Assembly: GCA_944392135.1 (NCBI GenBank)
Contig: CALXVQ010000002.1
Coordinates: forward strand, 1 to 64,000
Source: an uncultured Rickettsiales bacterium
Lineage (GTDB): Bacteria > Pseudomonadota > Alphaproteobacteria > Rickettsiales > UBA1997
DNA: 64,000 nt
Reading direction: 5' to 3'
The translations under genes and the position numbers were made by a program. Shown here piece by piece: positions 45,497 through 54,485 of this stretch. The first letter of the stretch is position 1. Every line of letters starts with the position of its first letter. Under the pieces are notes generated by a model, which saw only the letters and a list, made by a program, of their open reading frames with translations, was not told the origin of the DNA and did not search any database.

Positions 45497-46573
45497 ATGT
45501 ATTCCCCACAAATAAAAACCATGATAGATGGATTTACTCTCTATCAAAAGCCAACCTGCTTTTTAACATCTTTCGCAAGAGAAATAGTCACAGACTATGA
45601 CAAGATAGAACTTGATAAAAGAAGTGTAAAGAATGTATATGCGGTAGATGTTGAAAGAGATGGTGCAAGAATGGTAAACTTTAATAAGTTTGAAACTATT
45701 GACTACACTCCGCCCTACTACAATCAATATGATTCTTTAACTCCTGCACAATTTGACAAAAGACAATTCGGAAAAACTGTCTATGAGAAAGCTGGAAATC
45801 TAAATAACTTTTTAAATGAAAGACAGGGTTGGTTATCTGATACAATAGTAAATGCTATTGAGAAAATGGTATCCGATGCACTATTTAATAATAAAATAAC
45901 CCTATGCGATGGAAGTTCCATAACCTTCAACAGAAAAGACACCCACTACATAAATAAAGAAAATGAGAAGTGGAGCAGCACAGGAGATCCAATCAAACAT
46001 ATAGACGACATGTGCCAGCTTCTCATAGATGATGCAAAGGTAAGCGGTGCAGGAGCATTTCAACTAATATGTGCAAGGGATACGGTTAATGCTCTATTGT
46101 CAAATTCTAAATTTAGAGACCACACAAAGTTTGATGCTGGTATTAAACTTACAGATATAAAAATGCCAACATGGAATACCAATGGTGCAACATTTCATGG
46201 ACAATTCTCTGCTGGAAGTTTTAGAATAAACCTATGGAGCTATAATGCAAAGTTTGAAGTTCCAAAAGGCTTTAATTATGCAAATGAAGGAACTTTGCAA
46301 CCATACATACAAAATGGCACTGCTTTATTATTGCCAGAAGATGTTAGATTTGATTTAATATATGCAGGAATAGACAACTCTGCCACAATGATAAACAATG
46401 GAAGCATTGGAAATATAAATGCCCTAACCATGATCAAAGCAAAGCAACTTCCCTATGCCTATTGGACCATCATGACAGTTGGAACTGCATCATTTGTATA
46501 TGGAGTTAAGAGCAGACCATTGTTTATTCCAACGAATAATGATTGCTTTGTGATAGCACATAGTTTGGTTTAA
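45497..46573 (+). CDS. Major capsid protein (lambda gpE family)
   Basis: Shell protein with an HK97-type fold. 358 residues against 341 for lambda gpE. Family marks are the N-terminal LTSFAREI and VAVDVERDG-like segments (VYAVDVERDGARMVNFNKF), TPPYYNQYDSLTPAQFDKR, the central GAFQLICARDTVNALL and the late LPEDVRFDLIYAG with a final MTVGTASFVYGVKSRPLFIP. Its codon use is slightly less AT-biased, as expected for a highly expressed gene. Direct neighbour of the decoration gene. Confidence 0.93.
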   Translation: MYSPQIKTMIDGFTLYQKPTCFLTSFAREIVTDYDKIELDKRSVKNVYAVDVERDGARMVNFNKFETIDYTPPYYNQYDSLTPAQFDKRQFGKTVYEKAGNLNNFLNERQGWLSDTIVNAIEKMVSDALFNNKITLCDGSSITFNRKDTHYINKENEKWSSTGDPIKHIDDMCQLLIDDAKVSGAGAFQLICARDTVNALLSNSKFRDHTKFDAGIKLTDIKMPTWNTNGATFHGQFSAGSFRINLWSYNAKFEVPKGFNYANEGTLQPYIQNGTALLLPEDVRFDLIYAGIDNSATMINNGSIGNINALTMIKAKQLPYAYWTIMTVGTASFVYGVKSRPLFIPTNNDCFVIAHSLV

Positions 46574-46597
46574 TTTAATAATATATATACAATTAAT

Positions 46598-47047
46598 ATG
46601 AACGGCTTTGATCTATTACAACGGGACAAGAGATTATTGGTAACCAATAATCTCTTTTCTGTTGATTGCATTCTATCAAATGGAACTGACACACAAGATG
46701 ATTTAAAATGTGTAAGCAATTATATTGGAATAACTAACACTAGCAGTGGAAACAACAATATGAATGCAACATCAATAATAAATGATAGTGCGGAAGCCGC
46801 ATTGAATATTGATGATGTAAAAATAGGCAGACCAGAAACAAATTGGATTATATCATTTGCCCCAAGAAATAAAGGCAAAATGATAGACTTTAGAATTGAT
46901 TATGTAATGGAAGACAGAACTATTGGAATATATAAGCTAAGTTTAAGTCTTATATCAATAAATAAAGAAAATAACAAAAACATAAAACATGAAAATAACT
47001 TAAATAAAAATGCTGCTATTCAATATAGAAGAAATGGCGGAATTTAA
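46598..47047 (+). CDS. Head-completion/connector candidate
   Basis: 149 residues, at the position where lambda has FI-FII and Mu has gp35-gp36. The core (about 20-120) is predicted beta-rich (LLVTNNLFSVDCILSN, VKIGRPETNWIISFAP, IDFRIDYVMEDRTIGIYKLS) and could be a head-tail connector barrel of the FII type. An Asn/Ser-rich loop (48-62) and a Asn/Lys-rich tail are low-complexity additions. No specific motif identifies it. Call based mainly on gene order. Confidence 0.5.
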   Translation: MNGFDLLQRDKRLLVTNNLFSVDCILSNGTDTQDDLKCVSNYIGITNTSSGNNNMNATSIINDSAEAALNIDDVKIGRPETNWIISFAPRNKGKMIDFRIDYVMEDRTIGIYKLSLSLISINKENNKNIKHENNLNKNAAIQYRRNGGI

Positions 47048-47100
47048 ACAATTGATAATTGACAATTGACAATTGATAATTAAAAAATTAAATCAAACCC

Positions 47101-47856
47101 ATGCAAGATCCAATATTCACAGAAATAATACCAAACCTTTACTTTAAAATAATCAAAGATAAAATAGCTACATTTATTGCAAATGAAAGAGATAATCAAA
47201 TAGAATTAGCCAGAGAACAAGGCTATAGCGAGAATAGAATAAAAGAAGAAATAGACTTTACAATATTTACAGATAAATTCAAACCTCTTACAAAGGAAGA
47301 CCTGCCCTGTGTAATAGTTGATATTGCAGGCACAACATATCCTCCAAACATGCAGTATGCCGATAAGGTATATGCAAATTCAACACTGCAATTTTATTTA
47401 TTCTCAAAAGGTTATTCAAAATATGATACGAATAACAACAATAATAATGACGGCAATAATAATATTAACAATAGTAATAATGACATTTATAATAATATAA
47501 TAATTCAAGACGACAAAGTATCAAGCCTAAGACTAGACTATCTATTAAGCCAAATGCTTTCAATATGCAATTCAGAAAGAGCCTATAATTTCGGCACAGA
47601 AGAAAATAGAGCAAATGCAGATAAAAACAAAAGTCTTTATATAGATAAAAAGATACTTCTAAATTGGAAACGAATACTAACTCCAGAAGATACAAACCAA
47701 ACAGAAACAACTCTTGCGTATGTTATAGAATATAATATAGGTTATTTTGAATATATGGAGCAGTTAAAGGGGAAAGAACTAAAAGAGATCTATACAAAAT
47801 TGAATATAAGAAATGAGTTTATAGATCCGTTTATAAAATTGAAAATTGAAAATTAG
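47101..47856 (+). CDS. Tail terminator / Mu gp37-like protein
   Basis: 251 residues. MQDPIFTEIIPNLYFKIIKD, then TKEDLPCVIVDIAGTTYP and YANSTLQFYLFSKG form the alpha/beta pattern of tail terminator proteins that cap the tail tube and join it to the head. A poly-Asn insertion (about 107-130, mostly Asn with a few Asp, Ile and Ser) interrupts the fold in a loop. It directly precedes the sheath gene, as gp37/gp38 do in Mu. The call rests on order and weak pattern. Confidence 0.5.
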   Translation: MQDPIFTEIIPNLYFKIIKDKIATFIANERDNQIELAREQGYSENRIKEEIDFTIFTDKFKPLTKEDLPCVIVDIAGTTYPPNMQYADKVYANSTLQFYLFSKGYSKYDTNNNNNNDGNNNINNSNNDIYNNIIIQDDKVSSLRLDYLLSQMLSICNSERAYNFGTEENRANADKNKSLYIDKKILLNWKRILTPEDTNQTETTLAYVIEYNIGYFEYMEQLKGKELKEIYTKLNIRNEFIDPFIKLKIEN

Positions 47857-47922
47857 CCTACGGCAGTATTTCAAATAAAAATCTAATTTATTTTAAATAA
47901 TTTGTTAACTAATAAAAAAAAT

Positions 47923-49515
47923 ATGGTCACAAAATCATTAAACCCTAATGCAGTAGCTTCTGCTACTTCAATAACATTTCAACAAAAAACCCAAAGTACA
48001 GGTGCATTTGCCCGAAATGAAAAAATCCTAGTAATAGGAAGTCCAAATGATTCAAAGGAGCTTCCAGAAAATACTATAAAACAATTCAGCAGCTCAAATG
48101 ATGTTGCAATTGCATATGGTTTCGGCAGTCCGCTTCACAGAATGGCGATAAAATTATTTCCAGAAGATGGCAATGGTTCAAAGGTTGAAACATACTTCAC
48201 TTCAATAGATGGAAATGGAACTAATCATAAAATTAAAGTTAATGTATTGGGCAAACCCAATAAAAACTTTACAGGTTATTTAAGATTTAAAGAACTGGTA
48301 TTTGAAGCTCCTGCGGATGTTGTTGGCAAAATAGCGACAGCATATCAGCTCAATCCTGCAAAAGCTCCCAGAAAGATGGATCTAAATATATTCAATAAGG
48401 TAAAGATTCCATTTACAATATTGAAAGATTCAATAGAAACTGAAATATTAAATTCAATTAAAGAAATAATAGAAGAATATGTTGAAGTTCCTTTTATAGC
48501 GGATACTATAACCGAAACAATAAAAAAGACTGAAACAACAGTTGATCCAGAAACAGAAGAAGAAACATCAACCGAAATAGAAACAACAGAAACATATTTT
48601 GCACTAATATCTAAATGGAAAGGAGAAACAGCAAAGTTTGAAATAGACTTTGTAGACAATAACAATGAAATCATTACAGCAGAAAACTACGGCATAGCCT
48701 TTACAACAGAGATTAAAGAAGAAGCAAGCGGACTTGTAAATATAAAGCCTATTCTTGACAGCATAACAGAACAGCATGAGTTTACAAGAATAGTATGCCA
48801 GTTTAATGATGAACTAAACCTTGATAGATTAAAAGACAAATGTCTGTTATTTAGAGATGGCCTAATATGCCAATACATATTGGCATATACTGGAAAACTA
48901 TTCAAAGAAAGCAAACTAGTAAAAGGAACAGTTGATATTGAAGAACTCAAAACATTCGGCAACAGCAGAAGGGATGATTCTGTAAATGTAATTATTGCAG
49001 GAACATACAATAATGAATTAAGACCGCTAACCTACAATGAAAGAGACAGCCTTTTAAAAGCAGGCATAAGTAATCTTGAACCAAATATATCAACAAACAG
49101 CTATAGAATAGGAGATCTTATTACCCTATATCATCCAGAAGGTCAAAAAAATCCATTGTTTAGATATGATAGAGACATTACGCTATTAGGAAATATTGGC
49201 TATGATTTAATGGCTGTATTTAGAAACAGCGATAGTTGGAAATCTATAATAATTGTAAGTGAAAATTTAATTACAAACAATGATGCAGCAAGAACAATTA
49301 AAGATGTAAAGGCTGAATTAGATACAAGATTAAGACTCTATGGAAAAAATGCTTGGATTGCGGATGTAGAACAGGCAATAAACGACAGCATAGTTCAGCT
49401 TGATGATACAAGCCCAAATAGATTTAATATAAATCCAAATTTTGAATTGAGCGGAGTGGGAAGAGTATATGATATAACTAATTTTGTAGGGTTTTACTTT
49501 GGAACTACTGAGTAG
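47923..49515 (+). CDS. Contractile tail sheath protein (Mu gpL family)
   Basis: Forms the contractile sheath of a myovirus tail. The ATG at 47923 (MVTKSLNPNAVASATSITF) is preferred to a TTG 21 bases upstream. Features: ILVIGSPND, FGSPLHRMAIKLFPEDG, an inserted acidic Thr/Glu stretch (TTVDPETEEETSTEIETTET, surface domain), then YNELRPLTYNERDSL, TLYHPEGQKNPLFRYD and a final NPNFELSGVGRVYDITNFV. The 531 residues are close to Mu gpL (495). It makes the tail type certain and is followed by the tube gene. Confidence 0.93.
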   Translation: MVTKSLNPNAVASATSITFQQKTQSTGAFARNEKILVIGSPNDSKELPENTIKQFSSSNDVAIAYGFGSPLHRMAIKLFPEDGNGSKVETYFTSIDGNGTNHKIKVNVLGKPNKNFTGYLRFKELVFEAPADVVGKIATAYQLNPAKAPRKMDLNIFNKVKIPFTILKDSIETEILNSIKEIIEEYVEVPFIADTITETIKKTETTVDPETEEETSTEIETTETYFALISKWKGETAKFEIDFVDNNNEIITAENYGIAFTTEIKEEASGLVNIKPILDSITEQHEFTRIVCQFNDELNLDRLKDKCLLFRDGLICQYILAYTGKLFKESKLVKGTVDIEELKTFGNSRRDDSVNVIIAGTYNNELRPLTYNERDSLLKAGISNLEPNISTNSYRIGDLITLYHPEGQKNPLFRYDRDITLLGNIGYDLMAVFRNSDSWKSIIIVSENLITNNDAARTIKDVKAELDTRLRLYGKNAWIADVEQAINDSIVQLDDTSPNRFNINPNFELSGVGRVYDITNFVGFYFGTTE

Positions 49516-49572
49516 TTCCAAAAATGAAGAATTAAGAATGAAAAATTAAAAATCAAATTAAAGGAAAACATC

Positions 49573-49953
49573 ATGGCAGGAAGTTCAAGAAATGTAAAAA
49601 TAGCAGGAATAACTTTTAGTATTCCAGTTGAGACGACAGATATCCAAACATTTGAAGGCGGAGAACTTATAAAAGAATACATAGAATATCCAGACCACAC
49701 AGTTCCAAAAAAGACCTTTCAAAATGGCTATATAAAAGGACTAGTTGTTGATTTAAGTGGAGTTAAAGAGCAGCAATTCAAAGGTCTCTTCGGAAAAGAA
49801 AACCTTTCATTTGTCTATAACTCTTCAGAAAAAACCTACAGTGGAACTGGATATATTGTTCTAAGCAGTGAGGGAAGCAAAAAACAGGGAGAAAGTCAAA
49901 GCGATACATTTGACCTTGTATGCCAAACTGGAAAATTATCAATTACTTCGTAA
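49573..49953 (+). CDS. Tail tube protein (Mu gpM family)
   Basis: 126 residues (Mu gpM: 118). MAGSSRNVKIAGITFSIP, then FEGGELIKEYIEYPDHTVPK and a terminal FDLVCQTGKLSI are typical for this family. Forms the inner tube inside the sheath. A clear AAAGGAAAAC ribosome binding site precedes the ATG. The following gene is the frameshifted assembly chaperone, as in Mu. Confidence 0.9.
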   Translation: MAGSSRNVKIAGITFSIPVETTDIQTFEGGELIKEYIEYPDHTVPKKTFQNGYIKGLVVDLSGVKEQQFKGLFGKENLSFVYNSSEKTYSGTGYIVLSSEGSKKQGESQSDTFDLVCQTGKLSITS

Positions 49954-49999
49954 TTGAATTGGGAATTAAGAATTACAACAAATATCAAAGGAAAAAACC

Positions 50000-50479
50000 A
50001 TGTCAAACCAAAACCAAAACAATATAGAAGTCATAATGACAGAAGAAGAAGCAAATAAATATCTAAACTCCTTTAAAGAAAAAATGGGCTATAAAGATAT
50101 CTCGCTAATTCTAAAATCAGAAGCATTAAATAATAATGATGAAGAAGACAAGGAAGAATTAAAGAAATTAAAAACTATCAGAAACAAGCTAATAGAGGGT
50201 ATAAGAATTGGAATAATATTTTTTGATGAAGAGATAAAAGGTATAACTCAAAAACTTCTATATCCATTTGAATACAATGGAAATAAAGTAGAAGAAATAT
50301 GCTTTTTTAAAAAGCTAAAACTAAAGGACATTAAGAACATCAGTCAAGGTAAAGAAGCAGAAATTTTAATAAAGAATATTGCCACCATGACAAATGAGAA
50401 AGTAGAAAAGATAGAAGAGCTTGATACAAATGATTTTGACTATACAAGTTCTATCTATGCTTTTTTACAAAAGAAGTAA
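50000..50479 (+). CDS. Tail assembly chaperone, short form (gpG/gp41-like)
   Basis: 159 residues. Chaperone that coats the tape measure protein before tube assembly. LLYPFEYNGNKVEEICFFKK followed by LKLKDIKNI and ISQGKEAEILIKNIATMT, then VEKIEELDTNDFDY, match the family of tail assembly chaperone proteins E/41/14. It lies between tube and tape measure genes. The last codons cross a TTTTTTA slippery site, so a second, longer product is made (next entry). Confidence 0.85.
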   Translation: MSNQNQNNIEVIMTEEEANKYLNSFKEKMGYKDISLILKSEALNNNDEEDKEELKKLKTIRNKLIEGIRIGIIFFDEEIKGITQKLLYPFEYNGNKVEEICFFKKLKLKDIKNISQGKEAEILIKNIATMTNEKVEKIEELDTNDFDYTSSIYAFLQKK

Positions 50480-50619
50480 TTGCAAATATTGAGTATTATT
50501 CGCAGTTGCTTCTTTTAAACAATTATGAAACTTTAACTAATCTTTTAAATCTTGATATAAAATTTATTGTTGATTATGGTGCTATATGCGAAGCACACAT
50601 AAAAAGACAAAATAAATAA
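50000..50619 (+). CDS. Tail assembly chaperone, -1 frameshift product (gpGT-like)
   Basis: Join of 50000-50466 in frame 0 with 50467-50619 in frame -1. At the heptamer TTTTTTA (50461-50467) a ribosome can slip back one base, so that reading continues past the TAA at 50477 and gives a 50-residue extension (TKEVIANIEYYSQLLLLNNY ... GAICEAHIKRQNK) up to the TAA at 50617. The extension has no start of its own and fills the gap before the tape measure gene. Such -1 shifts are known in lambda (G-GT) and many phages. The slippage efficiency is unknown. Confidence 0.75.
50461..50467 (+). promoter_or_regulatory. Slippery heptamer for programmed -1 frameshift
   Basis: T TTT TTA in the zero frame, a canonical X-XXY-YYZ signal (same as the HIV-1 gag-pol site). 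It is 9 bases before the zero-frame stop codon. Confidence 0.75.
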
Positions 50620-50621
50620 AA

Positions 50622-50668
50622 ACAACTATCAACTATCAACTGTCAACTTTCAACTATTAATTATCAAG
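50622..50668. repeat. Short ATCAACT-type intergenic repeat
   Basis: Four or five tandem variants of TATCAACT / TGTCAACT fill the gap before the tape measure gene. Related arrays occur at 47047-47090, 60869-60918 and 61264-61497. Confidence 0.7.
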
Positions 50669-50675
50669 TAATTTT

Positions 50676-52643
50676 ATGTCAACAATATATTCAATTGCTC
50701 TCAAACTATCCCTTGACGGAGTCAATCAACTCAAAAACTCCTTCTCCATCGCCACACAGGAAATTAAAAAAGCTTCAACAGGCATAACGGGAATAGTGTC
50801 AAACTCTGCAATACAAATGAAAGAGCTTGCAAATAACAGCATAGTTCAGGCAGTTGGAGTTGGTGCGGTTGTTGCTGGAATGACAAAGGCCATTAATGTT
50901 GGTATAGAATTTGAAGATACATTTCTTCGTGCAACTGCAAAGATAAAAGGTGGAGTAAAACAAGGAAGTGAAGAATTTAACAAACTTGAATTATTGGTTC
51001 TTGAACTTGGAGCTAAAACAGAATTCTCAACAAGTGAAGTGGCACAGGGTTTAGACTTTTGGGCTAAGGCAGGCAAGACCACAAATGAAATAATGCAATT
51101 GCTTCCAAAGTCTCTTGATATGGCCACTGCAAGCGGTCTTGATCTAGCAAGAGCAAGTGATATCATAAGTGATGCAATAGGTATATTTAATCTCAACAGT
51201 GCTGATATGAATGAATTATCTGCCAATACTGATAGAATTATGGATGTTATGTCAAAGACTGTTACTATGACAAATACAAGTATGGATGAACTATTTGAAA
51301 CAAGTAAAATAGCTGGTGGTATATTTACGACAGCAGGACAAAGCATAGAAACTTTTAATGCTTCGGTTGCCATTCTTGCAGATAATTCTATGAAAGGTTC
51401 AGTAGCGGGAACTAATCTAAGGGCAATTATGGCCAAGCTTGCAAGTCCAGTGGCACAGGCAAGGGAAGTGCTTGATAGTCTTGGTGTGTCTATATCCGAT
51501 GAAGATGGAAACATGAGAGATTTTGCTGATATTCTTGATGATTTAAAAAATGCAACAAAAGATTTTGGAAATTCACAACAGCTTGCTATATTTAAAGTTC
51601 TTGCAGGTCAAGAAGCAATGAATGGTTTAAACTTTCTTGTTAAGGAAGGCGGAGATAAATTAAGGCAATATAGAACAGAACTTGAAAAATCATCAGGAAG
51701 CACAAAGGAACTAGCGGATTTATTTAGGACCGATACAAAGGCAGATTGGGACAACTTTACATCTGCAATAGAAGGTCTTGCAATTACATTATTTAAATAT
51801 TTGCAGCCAACAATTAAAGTGGTATTACAGGGTATAACATCACTTATAGATTTATTTAATGAAATAACAGGAGACTGTAAAACATTAAAGATTTTATTTA
51901 TAGGCTTGGGTATTATTATATTATCAACATTTGCTCCGGTGTCTGCTGCTATAATAGGAATTACTCTATTATTCGCAGGACTTGTAAGGGCATTTCAATA
52001 CTGTTATAAAGAATTTGACTGGTTTAAGAATGGCATAGATAATGCAGTCAGCTATATCAAATATATATTCTTTAATACGGTAGATAATATAAAATCATTT
52101 ATAAATAATGCCGTAAATACTTTTAAATCTTTTAGTGATGGATTTGGAACTGGTTTTTTAAATATATTGACACTAATCAATCAAGGATTATTTAAACTAA
52201 TGATAACACCTATCAAATGGGCTTTAAAGGCCGTTAGTTATCTTCCGAAAAAGTTTGGTGGTGGATTGGCGGAAAATGCACTTAATGCCATTGATCAATA
52301 TGAAAAAGATACTTTTAAATATTCTTTTAGCAATGATATTGATAAAAATAACAAAAAAGAAACAAATGAAATGGCTACACCAACGATGACAAAAATCCCA
52401 ACTTCAAAAGATATAATACCAGCAGTTTTAGAAACCAAATTTGGAAATAACAATTTAAATAACAACTCAAACAATGGACAGCAGAATCAAACATCAATAA
52501 AACAATATCCTCAGCAAAACAATAGCAGCAATATAAAATCAACATTGGATATAAACATAATAGCACCAAAGAATTATAGCACAAACTACTCTTTAAATAA
52601 TAGCCAAAATAGTTCGTTATTAATTAATGTCGGAAACCAATAG
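50676..52643 (+). CDS. Tail tape measure protein
   Basis: Sets tail length and is ejected ahead of DNA. 655 residues; the N-terminal 370 residues show the TP901-family core (GIEFEDTFLRATAKIKGG, TSEVAQGLDFWAKAGKT, GGIFTTAGQSIETFNASVAI, SVAGTNLRAIMAKLASP). A hydrophobic stretch (about 405-440) could insert into the host membrane at injection. The last 110 residues are Asn/Gln/Ser-rich low complexity. At about 0.15 nm per residue it would span a tail of roughly 100 nm. Ribosome binding is weak; the ATG is the only plausible start. Confidence 0.92.
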   Translation: MSTIYSIALKLSLDGVNQLKNSFSIATQEIKKASTGITGIVSNSAIQMKELANNSIVQAVGVGAVVAGMTKAINVGIEFEDTFLRATAKIKGGVKQGSEEFNKLELLVLELGAKTEFSTSEVAQGLDFWAKAGKTTNEIMQLLPKSLDMATASGLDLARASDIISDAIGIFNLNSADMNELSANTDRIMDVMSKTVTMTNTSMDELFETSKIAGGIFTTAGQSIETFNASVAILADNSMKGSVAGTNLRAIMAKLASPVAQAREVLDSLGVSISDEDGNMRDFADILDDLKNATKDFGNSQQLAIFKVLAGQEAMNGLNFLVKEGGDKLRQYRTELEKSSGSTKELADLFRTDTKADWDNFTSAIEGLAITLFKYLQPTIKVVLQGITSLIDLFNEITGDCKTLKILFIGLGIIILSTFAPVSAAIIGITLLFAGLVRAFQYCYKEFDWFKNGIDNAVSYIKYIFFNTVDNIKSFINNAVNTFKSFSDGFGTGFLNILTLINQGLFKLMITPIKWALKAVSYLPKKFGGGLAENALNAIDQYEKDTFKYSFSNDIDKNNKKETNEMATPTMTKIPTSKDIIPAVLETKFGNNNLNNNSNNGQQNQTSIKQYPQQNNSSNIKSTLDINIIAPKNYSTNYSLNNSQNSSLLINVGNQ

Positions 52644-52651
52644 CCAATATC

Positions 52652-53998
52652 ATGAGTTATATAGACAGACAGCATATAATCACTTGGACTTCCCCAAGTG
52701 GCAAATCATTTGAATTAAATAATATCAATTCAATAGAATACTCTTTTAGACATTATGGAAACTTAACAACAATTATAAACAAAAAAGAAGAAGATAATTC
52801 GCTGGCGTTCCTAAAAAAAGAGAAAGGGAATAACAATTCAAGCAAGGGCGATATATTTGAAGATTTGGGGATCAGTGGAAGAACAATTCCTTTGCAAATA
52901 GTATTCTCCGGAAATAACCACGACAAAGAGTCTGAATATTTTGAAAATGCCTTTAAAGAACTTGGAGAAAGCAGACTGCAGCTGCCATATGACAGCAGAC
53001 CCATAAGAGTAAATGCTCAAACATTAACTAAAAAGCAGGATCTTGTAAAGGATATAGCATCAACTATTATTGATGTAGAATTTATAGAAACAAAGCAGAA
53101 TATTCCACTTAAAACATCAAATAATAATTTAAAAAATACTATAAAGCAAAATATAGAAGAAGAGATACTTGAATTAGACAACAACTACAATAACTTTATA
53201 GAAACTACACCGGCAGAAAAACTTCAAAGTCTGCTTAATAAGTTTAATAAAGTTTTAACAAAAGTAAGTAATTCAATTAACAATATAGCAAATGGAAACA
53301 TTGATGCAATATTAAGAGATATTCAAGCAAATCTATTGAACGGAAGCGATATAACTCTATTGCAGGAAACAAGCAAACTTATTGATGCTGGTTTCTCTAC
53401 AATGAGTTCAGCACCATATATAAAAACTCTATTGGAAAATACAATAAATGATATTACAGGAAACGAGCTAAAAGAAAATAATAATAACAACAATGAAGAT
53501 ATTTTATATACAAACATAATTAGTCAAGATGATCTAACAACAAATGATTTTTTTATATCAAATATATTTCTATCTGCATGCAACAACATTCTTGATTCAA
53601 TTGATACAATACAAACTAGAAAGGAAGCAACACAAATAGCTCTATCAATTCAGAATATATATACAGAATATAGAAAATATTACGATATAAAATATAATCT
53701 ACTTGACTTGAATTTAAAAGATATTAAGTCCAGCAATGCAAATATCAATATTAATATAAATTATATAATTCAAACAACACTTGGTATTTTAATTGAAGCA
53801 TCATTTAATCTAAAAACAGAATTTAATATAATATTAAATGAAGATACAAATTTAATAGATTTTGCATATAAATATTATAAAAAAGATTTCAATGATAATC
53901 AGGAAGAGACAATAAATAAAATTATAAAAACAAACAATATAAACAATGAAGAATTTATACTTATACCAAAGAATAGGAATATGATAATTTATCTATAA
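52652..53998 (+). CDS. Baseplate/tail protein, Mu gpN (DNA circularisation N-terminal) family
   Basis: 448 residues (Mu gpN: 491). The N-terminal part has ITWTSPSGKSFELNN, FEDLGISGRTIPLQIVFSG, FENAFKELGESRLQLPYDSR and IIDVEFIET, typical of the DNA_circ_N domain, which in practice is a tail-tip hub protein below the tape measure. The C-terminal half is Asn-rich and diverged, ending with IDFAYKYYKKDFNDNQEETI, which may be a LysM-like or hub-binding part. It directly follows the tape measure by 8 bases, as in Mu. Confidence 0.85.
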   Translation: MSYIDRQHIITWTSPSGKSFELNNINSIEYSFRHYGNLTTIINKKEEDNSLAFLKKEKGNNNSSKGDIFEDLGISGRTIPLQIVFSGNNHDKESEYFENAFKELGESRLQLPYDSRPIRVNAQTLTKKQDLVKDIASTIIDVEFIETKQNIPLKTSNNNLKNTIKQNIEEEILELDNNYNNFIETTPAEKLQSLLNKFNKVLTKVSNSINNIANGNIDAILRDIQANLLNGSDITLLQETSKLIDAGFSTMSSAPYIKTLLENTINDITGNELKENNNNNNEDILYTNIISQDDLTTNDFFISNIFLSACNNILDSIDTIQTRKEATQIALSIQNIYTEYRKYYDIKYNLLDLNLKDIKSSNANINININYIIQTTLGILIEASFNLKTEFNIILNEDTNLIDFAYKYYKKDFNDNQEETINKIIKTNNINNEEFILIPKNRNMIIYL

Positions 53999-54057
53999 TA
54001 AAGTGTAAAAAACCTTGCTATTAAAATAAAAAGTATTAATATGATGTTGAAAAATAT

Positions 54058-54083
54058 GATATGGATGCATATCGTATTATAAT
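54058..54083 (+). promoter_or_regulatory. Promoter with operator-like dyad for the phage HU gene
   Basis: A TATAAT box (54078-54083) lies 41 bases before the ATG. Just upstream is an inverted repeat GATATG-GATG-CATATC (54058-54073), placed between -35 and -10 regions where a repressor or HU dimer would block polymerase. A clear -35 box is not seen. Confidence 0.45.
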
Positions 54084-54123
54084 ATAAAAAACATAAGAAT
54101 AATAAAATAATAAAGGTAAAAAT

Positions 54124-54396
54124 ATGTTTAAAACAGATTTAATAGATACAATCGCCTCAAAGACTGGCAATACTAAAGTTGCTACTGAGTTATTTTTAGA
54201 CTCATTTGTAGAAACTATATTGGAGTCATTAAAAAAAGGCGAAGATGTTTCTTTAATTGGCTTTGGCAGCTTTAAAGTTGTTGATACTAAAGCAAAAACT
54301 GGAAGAAATCCTAGAACCGGCAAAGAAATTAAAATACCAGCAGGCAAAAAGGTAAAGTTTACTATTGGCAAGGCTCTAAAAGATTCAGTCAAATAA
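54124..54396 (+). CDS. HU/IHF-family DNA-binding protein
   Basis: 90-residue DNA-bending protein. The dimer core and DNA-binding arm are present: FKTDLIDTIASKTGN, SLIGFGSFKVVDTKAKTGRN and PRTGKEIKIPAGKKVKFT. It is intact and more like HU than IHF-alpha by eye, though a phage form could act as either. It is inserted between gpN and gpP of the tail operon and has its own promoter-like box, AAAGG ribosome binding site and strong terminator, so it is an independent moron. It could help packaging or replication, or regulate host genes. Confidence 0.93.
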   Translation: MFKTDLIDTIASKTGNTKVATELFLDSFVETILESLKKGEDVSLIGFGSFKVVDTKAKTGRNPRTGKEIKIPAGKKVKFTIGKALKDSVK

Positions 54397-54445
54397 TAAC
54401 TAATCATATAGCAACCAATCATATAATAATTTTATTAATAATACT

Positions 54446-54471
54446 GACCATCAATTATGATGGTCTTTTTT
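54446..54471 (+). terminator. Rho-independent terminator after the HU gene
   Basis: Perfect 8-base stem GACCATCA/TGATGGTC with ATTA loop and a following T6. It is only 15 bases before the next tail gene, so tail transcription must pass it (antitermination likely). Confidence 0.85.
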
Positions 54472-54485
54472 AGAGATTAATTTTT

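Noticed and set aside
50846-51514. 222-codon minus-strand frame
   Set aside because: Antisense shadow of the tape measure gene.
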